A stretch of DNA of 64,000 nt from Promethearchaeota archaeon (lineage in GTDB: Archaea; Asgardarchaeota; Thorarchaeia; Thorarchaeales; Thorarchaeaceae): the NCBI GenBank assembly GCA_014728035.1, contig WJMJ01000108.1, forward strand, positions 1 through 64,000, given 5' to 3'. Shown here in pieces: positions 1 to 8,469 of this stretch; the stretch's first letter is position 1, and the number at the start of each line of letters is the position of its first letter. Under the pieces are notes generated by a model. That model worked only from the letters and a program-made list of their open reading frames with translations, was not told the origin of the DNA and made no database searches. Both the position numbers and the translations under genes were made by a program.

Positions 1-3000
1 GAATTGAACTCAACTGCCTATTTCATAAATGTTCGATGGGGTCAAAATGCGTCGTGGGATGTCGGATTCTTTGACCGTGATGGAAACGGAAACGAAACCT
101 ATGCGATACCTCTATCAGACATTTACTGGGTAAACTATACAGTTTACATGGGTATTACCCCAGTTGCATTTGGCACATGGAATAGTAGTGCATATGATTG
201 GGTTACAAAGACTTCATCTATCAACTTCACCATGATTGTTGATACTGATTATTGGTTGCTAAATGCGTCTGATACTCCTTATGTCATTAAGGTGTGGGCA
301 CATGCAAATCCTGCAAATTACGAAGATCCAACTGAACTGACAATATACTTAACTGTCGTAAACGCTCAGACTTCCCAGGATGACTTTGACACCTATAGTA
401 TAAATGACTACTACAAAACTCACACTGACCACACATTCTGGTTGAAAGACATTACAAATTCAGAGAATGTAACAGAGCTTTCCACCTATACATGGACCAT
501 TAAGAAAGGTACTACTTTGCTTAGAAGTGGTTCTCTATCCGAAAGTGGTGCTATCTATACCTTATCATCATCTGCCCTCTATGGTTTGAGTGTTGGTTCC
601 TATACACTTACGATTGTCTTGAATAAAGAGAATTACAATGGACAGACGATAACTATCGATTTGGTTATTGATGAAGTACCAATGGATGTAGTTCTTACTG
701 GACCATCTAATTATGAATGGTCTCCAGTTGCAGATTCGTTCACTTTTGAGTACGAAATATACAATGGAACTGATCCTGGTCTAACAGGAATATCAGTGAC
801 TGTATATTGGATTAACAATGTTACTGGACAAGTTTACCTAACCCAGACAGCAACGCTGTCACAGACTGGTGGGGTGTACGAATATGCATTCAATAGAAAC
901 CTTCTTCCAGTTGGCAGTTGGCATATCAATGTCACCTGCAAAAAAGCAAATTATGAGTTTGCGTGGATGACAGATAATTACTTTGTAGTTTCGGTAGCTA
1001 ACACAGACCTCAATGCAGAACCACTAGGAAGTGGCAATGTAATTGTTGACTGGGGTGAATCTCTCTATTTCGACCTTGTATACAACAGAACTGATGGTAC
1101 TGGATTAGCTGGTGCAAGTTACTCTCATAACTGGAATAAGACTGTAACAGTAGAATATCTTGGAAGCGGCACTTACCGATTTCAAGTAAATACTCTTGTT
1201 GAATCTGGTGATTATACCTTGGAGGTAACAATGTCCTTGGCTAATCATGAGTCAGCAGATATTCTATTGAACATAACAGTTCGAATTCCATTATTCATAG
1301 AGACTGAATACGGATCAGCTGAGAGCCCTCTCCAAGCTTACTGGACACACACTTTTGATATCGAGATTATCCTTCTTGACCAGTCTCGTGAGAATGAACC
1401 AGTTGATGGTGCAACTGTAGCATACAACTGGTACATGGAATTTGTTGTTGACCAATCAGGTACTCTTAATCCGGGAGGAAATGGAATTTACAACATAACT
1501 CTCAATGCATTTGATGCAGTTCCAATGGATGATGATCTTTATGCCATCACCATAACTGCAACAAAGGCTGATTCTACAACTGCGATAACAACTATCTTTG
1601 TCAGAATCAATTCTGTACCTAACGAGATCGTACTAGATAGTCAGTACTTCGAGCAGTTTTATGCTGATATTTTCGACGTGACCTTCTATTGGAACAATAC
1701 TCTTGATGGTAGTCCAATCGATAACCCCGACAATCAGCTCTATGAACTCTTGAGTAGTTCCACTGAGATTACCGATTTATCTAATCTGGGTGGTGGCTGG
1801 TACAGTTTCACTGTTGACACAAAGGCTCTGAACATGAATGCTAATGAGCAAGGATCAGTCTATGTTATTCAAATCACATTGGAGAAATCTGGATATTCAG
1901 ACCATGTACTAACAACAGTAATTGTGTTGGTTCAGGAAACTGATGCATCTTTAGTAATTGATCCAATTGGACATGTGAACTGGACTGATGACTTCACAAT
2001 CACAGCATCTCTATATGATGACCTTCATGGCGGATTGATTTGGCTGAATGCAGAAGTCACTATTACTTGGGGTACCTATGCTTGGGATATGACCAATAAT
2101 GGAGATGGAACTTTTGAGCAACAGCTTACCTCTGATGAATGGTTTGCAGCATCTTTGAGTCCATACAACTTGACTTTCACATATACTCTACCAAACTATG
2201 TCGATAGTTTCAACATGACCTCGTTATACATCGATCCTATTGAAGGTGAATGTATCAAGGTGTCACCGAGTCAAGACTCACCGACCTACAAGTGGTCTGA
2301 AACATTTAATCTACAAGTTGAGGTGAATCGGGTCTATCTTGTAACAGAAGCTCTTGAGGATGTTTACGTCTATTACATCTGGAGTGGGTATACAACTCAA
2401 TATCCATTGACTTTCTTACCTAGTCCAAATGACTATGCTGTTACAGTAGACACCTCACAAGTACCTGCTGGGGTCTATAATCTAATTGTTAGAGTGGAGA
2501 ATGAAAACTACACAATCTCGGACCTTGTGATACCTGTCACAATAGCAACTGTGGACACTTCACTTACACCAAACGAAAATGTTTACACTGCAACTTACGG
2601 TGTTACAGGTATTGATGTGATTCTAGAGTTTGAGGTAGACGATCTTCAAGTTTCCTTGTCTGGTGCCTTGTCGGGTGCAAGCATTACAATGATGTATGCA
2701 GGTGAGCCATTCACCGCAACCTACAGGCCTGCAAGTGGAACTTACCTTATGAACTTCAACCCCTCTCTGATGTCACTGGATTATATTCCTGGTGTGTTCA
2801 CCCTGAATATCACAGCAGTGCTACAGAATTATACCTCAATTACTATACATCCAACCTTGGAAATCTATGCTGACACTGCCTTGGTCGGACAAGATAGAGT
2901 TGTTGAAGATGGAACCAGTTTCTTATTGGTTTGGGAGTTCAGAGACACATCATCAGATGTACCAATGACTCCAACTGTAACTGGACTGACCATGACTCTC

Positions 3001-4023
3001 ACAACACCGCAGACGAGCTTCAATCTGGATGCTTTTACGTTTAATGGAACTCATTACTCCATTCGACTAACAACATCTCAGATTGGAATAATCCGGTCTG
3101 CACCATATGAGCTAAGTATCACTGCATCTGCTCCGATGTATCAGAATCAGACCTCTACTGTTCGGGTCACAGTATCTGAACCAACTATTGACATTCTTGG
3201 TACTGGATTCAGAATACCTGTGTCTACCCTTCAGACTATCTTAATTATGACTGGTCTGTTTGTAGTCGTTGGTATTGCAGTGGTTGCTGTTCAGAGATGG
3301 AGAGTTCCATTCCACATAAAACAGATTAACGGAGCAATCAGCGATATTGAGAACGGAAAAACCGCCAGTGTAGAAGGTATATCTACCATGGGCATGGTTG
3401 TATCTGACATTCTCGCTCCTGGTCTAGCTGACTTGGACATCACTGCTCCAGTAATCGACGAATTCATTGAGGAGCCTTACGAGGATCTCCTTACTGATGA
3501 GACCGATGACCTTCTTGGCGAACTCGATGCTCTTGATGACATCAGCACTGAAGGTACTGACTTTGTAGACACTGGACCCTCTATTGAGGATGAATTGACT
3601 GCTGAGTTAGAAGCAATAACTGTCGATGAGGTTGATGCAGATACAGAAGAGATGGTATCTGACGAATCTGATATTTCAGAGGAAGCCGAGTCTGAAGATG
3701 TAGATGCTGAAGTTATTGAAGAGGAACCGGTCGAAGACATAGTCGAGTCTGATTCTTCTGAAGAAGCTTCAACTGAAGCAGAAGACATGGATGCAGAGTT
3801 AGCTGAAGACGAGCCTACTGAAGGCACAGTGGAATCTGAACCTGAATCTGTTGATGAAGATGCAGAAGAAACTGTTGTAGAGGAAGAACTAGTCGAAGAG
3901 GAAGTGTCCAGCGATACTGAGGAATCAGAAGCTGATGATACAACCTCTGAAGATGATGAATCTTCTAGTGAAGACGATGACTCCGAATCGGAGGATTCTG
4001 AAGAGGACGAATCAGAAGAATAA
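1..4023 (+). CDS. Giant Ig-like-repeat surface protein, C-terminal part (5' end cut by window)
   Basis: The frame is open to the first base, so the gene starts outside the window; a TTG at base 4 is not a convincing start. About 1,090 residues lie outside the cell as roughly eight to nine repeats of about 100-130 residues. Each repeat has an aromatic-rich opening (W/Y-x-TF/DF), a mid GA-V-x-Y-x-W strand, and a closing G-x-Y-x-L/I strand, which suggests Ig/FN3-like beta domains. There are many N-x-S/T sites. One membrane helix follows near residues 1070-1095, then a basic stop-transfer stretch. A cytoplasmic tail of about 240 residues is extremely rich in Glu, Asp and Ser. Function is inferred: a cell-surface adhesin or receptor. 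The next genes on the same strand encode a longin-GTPase and coiled-coil proteins, so a link between surface and inner scaffold is possible. The exact fold of the repeats is not proven. Confidence 0.85.
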   Translation, partial: ELNSTAYFINVRWGQNASWDVGFFDRDGNGNETYAIPLSDIYWVNYTVYMGITPVAFGTWNSSAYDWVTKTSSINFTMIVDTDYWLLNASDTPYVIKVWAHANPANYEDPTELTIYLTVVNAQTSQDDFDTYSINDYYKTHTDHTFWLKDITNSENVTELSTYTWTIKKGTTLLRSGSLSESGAIYTLSSSALYGLSVGSYTLTIVLNKENYNGQTITIDLVIDEVPMDVVLTGPSNYEWSPVADSFTFEYEIYNGTDPGLTGISVTVYWINNVTGQVYLTQTATLSQTGGVYEYAFNRNLLPVGSWHINVTCKKANYEFAWMTDNYFVVSVANTDLNAEPLGSGNVIVDWGESLYFDLVYNRTDGTGLAGASYSHNWNKTVTVEYLGSGTYRFQVNTLVESGDYTLEVTMSLANHESADILLNITVRIPLFIETEYGSAESPLQAYWTHTFDIEIILLDQSRENEPVDGATVAYNWYMEFVVDQSGTLNPGGNGIYNITLNAFDAVPMDDDLYAITITATKADSTTAITTIFVRINSVPNEIVLDSQYFEQFYADIFDVTFYWNNTLDGSPIDNPDNQLYELLSSSTEITDLSNLGGGWYSFTVDTKALNMNANEQGSVYVIQITLEKSGYSDHVLTTVIVLVQETDASLVIDPIGHVNWTDDFTITASLYDDLHGGLIWLNAEVTITWGTYAWDMTNNGDGTFEQQLTSDEWFAASLSPYNLTFTYTLPNYVDSFNMTSLYIDPIEGECIKVSPSQDSPTYKWSETFNLQVEVNRVYLVTEALEDVYVYYIWSGYTTQYPLTFLPSPNDYAVTVDTSQVPAGVYNLIVRVENENYTISDLVIPVTIATVDTSLTPNENVYTATYGVTGIDVILEFEVDDLQVSLSGALSGASITMMYAGEPFTATYRPASGTYLMNFNPSLMSLDYIPGVFTLNITAVLQNYTSITIHPTLEIYADTALVGQDRVVEDGTSFLLVWEFRDTSSDVPMTPTVTGLTMTLTTPQTSFNLDAFTFNGTHYSIRLTTSQIGIIRSAPYELSITASAPMYQNQTSTVRVTVSEPTIDILGTGFRIPVSTLQTILIMTGLFVVVGIAVVAVQRWRVPFHIKQINGAISDIENGKTASVEGISTMGMVVSDILAPGLADLDITAPVIDEFIEEPYEDLLTDETDDLLGELDALDDISTEGTDFVDTGPSIEDELTAELEAITVDEVDADTEEMVSDESDISEEAESEDVDAEVIEEEPVEDIVESDSSEEASTEAEDMDAELAEDEPTEGTVESEPESVDEDAEETVVEEELVEEEVSSDTEESEADDTTSEDDESSSEDDDSESEDSEEDESEE

Positions 4024-4037
4024 ACAAGGAATGGTGT

Positions 4038-4057
4038 GAATGGGTCTGATCCCATTC
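4038..4057 (+). terminator. Hairpin terminator after the surface protein
   Basis: A 7-bp perfect stem (GAATGGG / CCCATTC) with a 6-base loop starts 14 bases after the stop codon and is followed by T/C-rich DNA. It suggests that at least some transcripts of the surface gene end here, so the GTPase cluster may have its own promoter in the roughly 200 bases that follow. I could not pick a convincing TATA box there. Confidence 0.5.
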
Positions 4058-4253
4058 CCCATTCTTCTACTATATTGAAAATGAGATTATTAGGATTACA
4101 ATATGGTGATACAGCGATGGTTGAATATAAAGAAATCAAAGACAAACAACATACCCTAAAATTCCAATACCGAGTAGTTCAACTTGGGACCTATATTCCT
4201 ACACCGTCTTGTGTGTCATCAAAAAAGAAAATGGGTGCCGGAGTGACGTTTAG

Positions 4254-5135
4254 ATGATTCGTGAGATTCATATATTTAAAGATGGAGAAACACTCTTTGA
4301 AGATATAATTATTCCAAATGATGACCTTGATTCAAATGCGGTTATGATGCTGGTTTCGTCATCAGCAAAAAAACTCCAGGAATGGAAGATAGATAATCTG
4401 GAGATTGAACGTTACAGGTACATGTATTTGAATAGCCACGACACCCAGTTCATTGTTACTATGGACCGTCAGGCATCAACTCGAAAGGTCCACGAGGCTC
4501 TTATGGGTCTTGTTTCAAAATTCATGGAAGATTATGAAGATTTGCTAGAAAGTGGTGCGTGGAAGTCTACAGACTTCTCATCTTTTGGTACCCACTTTAG
4601 AAAAATTGTTGGCAGAATTCCTGTCAAAGTTTGTCTTGCTGGACATGGTGGTACGGGTAAGACTACTTTGCTTGAACTTGCTACCCTCCCATCACAGGGA
4701 CCCCCTCAGGATTACGTTCCTACATTCTTTGGAGATAAAGCTTTGTTACGGGGGAATTTTGACCCTTATGTGTTCAGTATGTTCGATTTAGGTGGTCAGG
4801 ATCGTTTTGTTCAGGAATGGGGGAAAATTATTCGTTCTGGAAGTATGGTCGTAATAGTTAGTGATTCGACTAAGGACAATATCGCATGGACAAAACGGGT
4901 TGCTTATCCTGTTCTTAAAGCAGAACTCCCATATGCACGAATCATAGCTGTTGCAAACAAACAAGATTTGAAGGGAGCACTTTCACCTGAAGAAGTTACG
5001 AAACGCCTTGGAGTACCTGCTTATGGAATGCAGGCAAATCGTCGGGATTTTAGAGAGCGTTGGTTGGAACTTCTCAGAATGCTAGCATTTGAAGAGATTG
5101 ATTTTAACTTAGTGGGAGATATTGAGGTGGATTAA
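4254..5135 (+). CDS. Longin-like domain fused to an Arf/Rab-like small GTPase
   Basis: 293 residues. Residues 1-120 look like an Asgard longin/roadblock-type module: an opening I-x-I-F-K-x-G-x-x-LF strand, alternating beta strands and a final amphipathic helix. Residues 122-280 are a P-loop GTPase. The Walker A is GHGGTGKTT (Gly130-Thr138), a switch I Thr is likely at 157, the DxxG box is DLGGQ (178-182, Arf-like WDxGGQ pattern) and the base motif is NKQD (235-238). There is no C-terminal cysteine for prenylation, so membrane recruitment would need a partner or the longin part. The start ATG follows GGAGTGAC. The stop codon abuts the ATG of the next gene (TAAATG), so the two are translationally coupled. 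The GTPase is certain; the longin label is my reading of the pattern and should be checked by profile search. Confidence 0.85.
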   Translation: MIREIHIFKDGETLFEDIIIPNDDLDSNAVMMLVSSSAKKLQEWKIDNLEIERYRYMYLNSHDTQFIVTMDRQASTRKVHEALMGLVSKFMEDYEDLLESGAWKSTDFSSFGTHFRKIVGRIPVKVCLAGHGGTGKTTLLELATLPSQGPPQDYVPTFFGDKALLRGNFDPYVFSMFDLGGQDRFVQEWGKIIRSGSMVVIVSDSTKDNIAWTKRVAYPVLKAELPYARIIAVANKQDLKGALSPEEVTKRLGVPAYGMQANRRDFRERWLELLRMLAFEEIDFNLVGDIEVD

Positions 5136-5696
5136 ATGGTCGATATGAGTGACATTACAAAGAGCGTCATTAGCGAAGAAGAACGTACTCGTTTAATGAA
5201 TGAAATTGACCGTATCAAAAAACAACTTGACAGTTTCAAATATGGTTTGGAGTTCGAAAAATTCGCTGAAGAGATATTCAAAACCATTAATCGACAAACA
5301 GTAGCCATCAAAAAACTTCAAGAAACGATGGATACTATTACTACCCGACTCGAATCTCTTGAGAAGAGGTTCAATGAAGGAATTAAGGTTCATGTTGCAG
5401 GAATGGACGAATCGGAAATTGGTGAGTCTCAGATTATACTTGAAGACTCTTCTGATAATGAGTCCACAACTGAAACTGATACATCAGCGGCAGAATCGAA
5501 AGAAGAACTTGAGAAAATTGCAGCTGAAATTAGACTAAAAATTGCAAGACTATTTGAGAAGGAATCCGAGTTTGAAGAGATGGCCATGACTGATCCTGCT
5601 AGTGCTGAAGAGTACTACGAAAAAGCAGAGGTCGCGGGTCAAATGCGAGAGAAGTTGGAAAGCCGGCTCAAAGAAGTAGAAGGACTTATGAAATAG
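5136..5696 (+). CDS. Small acidic coiled-coil protein coupled to the GTPase
   Basis: 186 residues with no membrane helix. Two helical coiled-coil parts (about residues 15-90 and 120-186) are rich in E, K, L and I in heptads. They are joined by an acidic Ser/Thr/Asp/Glu linker near residues 93-122. The ATG directly follows the GTPase stop codon with no gap, which strongly suggests that both proteins are made together, for instance as effector or regulator and GTPase. No catalytic motif is visible and I do not recognise a named family. The next gene starts 12 bases after its stop, with a strong GAGGTGG site. Confidence 0.75.
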   Translation: MVDMSDITKSVISEEERTRLMNEIDRIKKQLDSFKYGLEFEKFAEEIFKTINRQTVAIKKLQETMDTITTRLESLEKRFNEGIKVHVAGMDESEIGESQIILEDSSDNESTTETDTSAAESKEELEKIAAEIRLKIARLFEKESEFEEMAMTDPASAEEYYEKAEVAGQMREKLESRLKEVEGLMK

Positions 5697-5708
5697 AGGT
5701 GGAGATCC

Positions 5709-6077
5709 ATGGGATTATTTGATCGATGGAGACGAAAAGAAAAGAAAAAGACAAAGACCGTTGTTAAAGGTCGCGAAATAATGAGAGTTGAGGCTCCAGA
5801 ACGTAAGCCTAAGACTGAAGAAGTTGAGAAGACTCCTGAATCTAAGGAGAAGATTGCAAAACTAATTGCTGAATATCAGCGTTTAGTTGAGAGGCGTGAA
5901 GAGCTTCAAAGAGAACGAAGTGAACTTACCCGTCGTCTAGATAGCGGAGAGTTAACAGCAATCCAATTCAGAAAAGAACTGATGAATCGGATTCAGGAAG
6001 CCGCCAGAATTACTGACGGCATACGTGAAACATCTACAGCACTCATTGAATTGGGACATCCTGGAGTAGCAGTATGA
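5709..6077 (+). CDS. Small protein with basic amphipathic N-terminus and coiled coil
   Basis: 122 residues. It opens with MGLF-D-x-W-R-R-K and then a Lys-rich run to about residue 20, a hydrophobic/basic start of the kind that can insert into or sit on an acidic membrane surface. Residues 45-110 are a helical, heptad-like region (E/R/L-rich). The gene has a clear GAGGTGG ribosome site and its TGA overlaps the GAGGTG site of the next gene, so it belongs to the same operon as the longin-GTPase. No family was recognised. A membrane-adaptor role is only an inference from the N-terminus and the neighbours. Confidence 0.7.
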   Translation: MGLFDRWRRKEKKKTKTVVKGREIMRVEAPERKPKTEEVEKTPESKEKIAKLIAEYQRLVERREELQRERSELTRRLDSGELTAIQFRKELMNRIQEAARITDGIRETSTALIELGHPGVAV

Positions 6078-6088
6078 GGTGCTGTTAA

Positions 6089-7555
6089 TTGCCTGAAGAA
6101 AATGGGGATTCCGATTTAGGAGAAGTTCCTGATTTAGAAGCCGAAACCAAACGTCTTATGGAAGCAGCTATGGCGAGGAGTCTCGGTGACTCGAAAGAGG
6201 AGAGCCCTTTTCCTGAATCTGCAGAAATAGATGTTCCTGAAGAAGAGGCCACTCTAAAAGAGGATATATCTCCCAGTCCTTCAACTCGGGAAGAAGAAGC
6301 ATCAGTAATTGATGAAACCTTTCAACGAATTGAATTTCGAGTTGTTGATTTATTTGCATCTATTGAAGACAGTGTCAAAGCTACTGGACCCTATGTTCAA
6401 GAGCAAGCTGATGCAATAATGCAATCCCTGAAAAAGAAATTCCAAGCTATGGGCCTTGGAGTATTTGCAACAAAGGCAATAAAAACAGTCAAAGACGAAC
6501 TGGATTCTGGGCTGGACCCGGAGCAGTTACACTCACCAATATATACTGCTATCCATGAGAGTCAAGAAGCTGCAAAAGATATTTTGGAGAAAGCTTCTCG
6601 AGGGGCAATTAGAAATGTAGGCCGGTCAACAAGCTCACTTCAAGGTAAAATAATACAAATGTATTCTCGACTTAATGAGGTTGATATTCAGCTTGAGCAA
6701 GAACGAGTTTCAGCACGACGATGGCGAGCGAAAGCTAGAGAAATGGAAGAACGCCTTCGAATGAAAGATGAAACTATTGTAGAACTTGAACAAGATATGG
6801 AACGTCTTCGTGAGCTCTACAGTGATATGTCTTCACAACTTGATGAACGGGGCCAAGAAATCTCAGTTCTGAAAGGGTCGTTACGAGAGGCAGAAACCGA
6901 ATTGAAACAGCAAAAAGAACTGATCAGTTCTCTTGAAGATGCTAAAGATTTGACAGATGATTATGAGGCAAAAATGAAAGAGGTGGCAAGCCTTTCCGGT
7001 ACAATATCTGAGCTTGAGGATCGCATTGCACAAAAAGATGAAACCATTGAATCTTATCAGCAACAGATTGTAGGTTTGAATGAGAAGATTGGCGAGCTCG
7101 AGTGGAAGATTATTTCCATGAGCGATGAGCTTTCTACCAAACGTGGTCTGGACGATTCTCACGAAGCTGAGATAATAGCTCTCAATGAGCAAATTGAAGA
7201 GCTTAAAGCACGATGGGATATGCTTTATCAAGTGTCAGAGGACGAACCAGCATTCAAAGCCTATTTCCTCATTGCTGACAAGGAGTACTCTTGGCTACCA
7301 TTACAACATATCTCTCAGGCATTAGGAGTTCCTACAGTCCTTTTGAGACGTAACCTCCAAAAATTCGTTGATATTGGCCTAGTTGAGATTGAAGATGATA
7401 AGATTCGTCCGAAAAGCATCAAAGAGGTTATCAAAACAGAACCTCTGGGAGATGAAGAATCCTCTCTTGAAGATACTGAATCTGATGAAAACCCTGAACA
7501 ACTTGATGCATCTGAAGACTCCGATGAAGAGTTAGAAGATCCAAAACCCGAATGA
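6089..7555 (+). CDS. Long coiled-coil protein with a C-terminal winged-helix and acidic tail
   Basis: 488 residues, TTG start preceded by GAGGTG. Residues 1-75 are acidic and probably disordered. Residues 75-185 are helical. Residues 195-385 form a long, nearly unbroken coiled coil with charged heptads. Residues about 388-445 look like a winged-helix/HTH module (PLQHISQALGVP-type helix-turn-helix, then a short wing). The last 40 residues are again Asp/Glu/Ser-rich, like the tail of the surface protein upstream. Such a protein could be a scaffold or tether. It could in principle be an SMC-like or DNA-linked factor, but it has no ATPase head. The place in the GTPase operon favours a cytoskeletal or membrane-tether role; this is inference. 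Confidence 0.75.
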   Translation: MPEENGDSDLGEVPDLEAETKRLMEAAMARSLGDSKEESPFPESAEIDVPEEEATLKEDISPSPSTREEEASVIDETFQRIEFRVVDLFASIEDSVKATGPYVQEQADAIMQSLKKKFQAMGLGVFATKAIKTVKDELDSGLDPEQLHSPIYTAIHESQEAAKDILEKASRGAIRNVGRSTSSLQGKIIQMYSRLNEVDIQLEQERVSARRWRAKAREMEERLRMKDETIVELEQDMERLRELYSDMSSQLDERGQEISVLKGSLREAETELKQQKELISSLEDAKDLTDDYEAKMKEVASLSGTISELEDRIAQKDETIESYQQQIVGLNEKIGELEWKIISMSDELSTKRGLDDSHEAEIIALNEQIEELKARWDMLYQVSEDEPAFKAYFLIADKEYSWLPLQHISQALGVPTVLLRRNLQKFVDIGLVEIEDDKIRPKSIKEVIKTEPLGDEESSLEDTESDENPEQLDASEDSDEELEDPKPE

Positions 7556-7567
7556 GGAACGTATACT

Positions 7568-7909
7568 ATGACTCGCTCAATGTCAGAAGTAATGAGATTT
7601 CTAGAGAACTATACCTTAGCTTGGCATCATTGGTTGCTTATCCTTTCTCTTTTGAAGCTTAAAGGATCTGGATCTAAGGGACAAATCTTTCCTGTTTTTA
7701 AGAAGGAAGGATTCTCACCTCACGCAATCGAAGGGATATTCAAACGAGATCTAATTGAACTTGGTGAAGCTATAGAGGTTGAAGGTGATATTGATGAAAT
7801 CAAAGACTCCACCATGATTTATCTATCCGAAGATCCAAAATTCAGGAAGTTCATTAAGAAGCATTTGAAATCAGTAGTACGCACTCTCAAGACAAGGACT
7901 CCCACATGA
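7568..7909 (+). CDS. Small uncharacterised protein, last gene of the GTPase operon
   Basis: 113 residues, starting 12 bases after the coiled-coil gene with GAGGA upstream. Residues 18-75 look like a small helical or winged-helix fold (a hydrophobic helix, a KLKGSG-KGQ turn, then F-S-P-x-A-I-x-G-I-F). A Lys/Arg-rich helix closes the protein. I see no signal peptide and no membrane helix long enough. It could be a DNA-binding wHTH or a protein-interaction module that pairs with the winged helix of the previous gene. No family was recognised. Confidence 0.65.
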   Translation: MTRSMSEVMRFLENYTLAWHHWLLILSLLKLKGSGSKGQIFPVFKKEGFSPHAIEGIFKRDLIELGEAIEVEGDIDEIKDSTMIYLSEDPKFRKFIKKHLKSVVRTLKTRTPT

Positions 7910-7913
7910 GTCC
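7896..7913 (+). terminator. Terminator overlapping the operon's last stop codon
   Basis: GGACTC / GAGTCC, 6-bp stem with a 6-base loop; the TGA stop lies in the loop/stem. It is followed by AAGTCTTCTTTCTC and later TATTTTTC. It marks the end of the longin-GTPase/coiled-coil operon. Confidence 0.55.
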
Positions 7914-7958
7914 AAGTCTTCTTTCTCTCACAATATTTTTCAATACGTTTTCTCTACA

Positions 7959-8294
7959 ATGAGTGGGGATTTCATGAAAGAATCAGCTTCCCGTTGTTCC
8001 GAATGTGACAGAACGGTTTATCCTCCTCGAGCATTCTGTCCCTATTGTGGCCCTGCTATTGATGCGGTTTATGAGGTTGAATTGGGTTCTGAAGGTGTTA
8101 TTCTTAGCTACACTGTTTCCCAAATGCCTCCCGACGGTTTTGAACCCCCTCTTGTTCTTTCGCTGGTAGAAACCTCTAGTGGTGCATCTATCCTTTGTCA
8201 TGGTGAGGAAAGTGTAATTGATTCTCTTGAAATAGGGCTCTCTGTTCGTATCCATAAGGGTGAAGATGGACTATTTCATTTCACTCTAAAATAA
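7959..8294 (+). CDS. DUF35-type zinc-ribbon/OB-fold acyl-CoA-associated protein
   Basis: 111 residues. The N-terminal rubredoxin-like zinc ribbon has all four cysteines (C13, C16, C27, C30, with the typical YPPRAFCPYC spacing), and residues 35-110 form an OB-fold (strands around ILSYTVS, PLVLSLVE, VRIHKG). In this family such proteins bind thiolase-fold enzymes and help to channel acyl-CoA. Here there is no thiolase next door, unlike the two other DUF35 genes in this window, so its partner must be elsewhere or be the acyl-CoA dehydrogenase set downstream. An in-frame ATG five codons later is an alternative start. Confidence 0.8.
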   Translation: MSGDFMKESASRCSECDRTVYPPRAFCPYCGPAIDAVYEVELGSEGVILSYTVSQMPPDGFEPPLVLSLVETSSGASILCHGEESVIDSLEIGLSVRIHKGEDGLFHFTLK

Positions 8295-8297
8295 GAT

Positions 8298-8332
8298 GGT
8301 GTTGGGAGTGCCCATATTTTGATGGACACACC
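8298..8332 (+). terminator. Imperfect hairpin after the DUF35 gene
   Basis: GGTGT (8298-8302) pairs with ACACC (8328-8332), and CCAT (8312-8315) pairs with ATGG (8322-8325) inside. It lies 4 bases after the stop codon. There is no strong T-run, so the call is moderate. Confidence 0.4.
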
Positions 8333-8377
8333 CTTTGCACAATTCAACTAGGGACCGAAGTTAATCTCCAGTATCAC

Positions 8378-8397
8378 GTAATAGTATTACATAATAC
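8378..8397. promoter_or_regulatory. Triple half-site operator upstream of the RHH regulator
   Basis: Three consecutive half-sites read GTAATA-G-TATTAC-A-TAATAC. The first two form a perfect dyad (8378-8390) and the last two form a second dyad (8384-8397, 2-base spacer). The site is about 75-90 bases upstream of the regulator's likely ATG. Overlapping short dyads are typical of ribbon-helix-helix operators, so autoregulation is a reasonable inference. Confidence 0.5.
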
Positions 8398-8469
8398 AAA
8401 TATTAACTCTTTGGTTGCATACATAAACCTTAGATGTGTATTATTGTAAGAGAGTATGAGCTGATTTTC

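Noticed and set aside
3600..4020. Short repeats that might be a CRISPR or microsatellite array
   Set aside because: They are GAA/GAT/TCT codon repeats of the acidic tail with irregular spacing and in-frame coding; no spacer-repeat structure.
3477..4145. 222-codon minus-strand open frame, Ser-rich
   Set aside because: It is the antisense of the Asp/Glu-rich tail of the surface protein; the Ser-only composition is a by-product of GAA/GAT codons read backwards, with no ribosome site.
4036..4257. 73-codon plus-strand frame between the surface gene and the GTPase
   Set aside because: Its start lies inside the terminator hairpin, it has no ribosome site, and the peptide is not protein-like. From the inner ATG at 4081 it would be 58 residues; I leave it out as unlikely.
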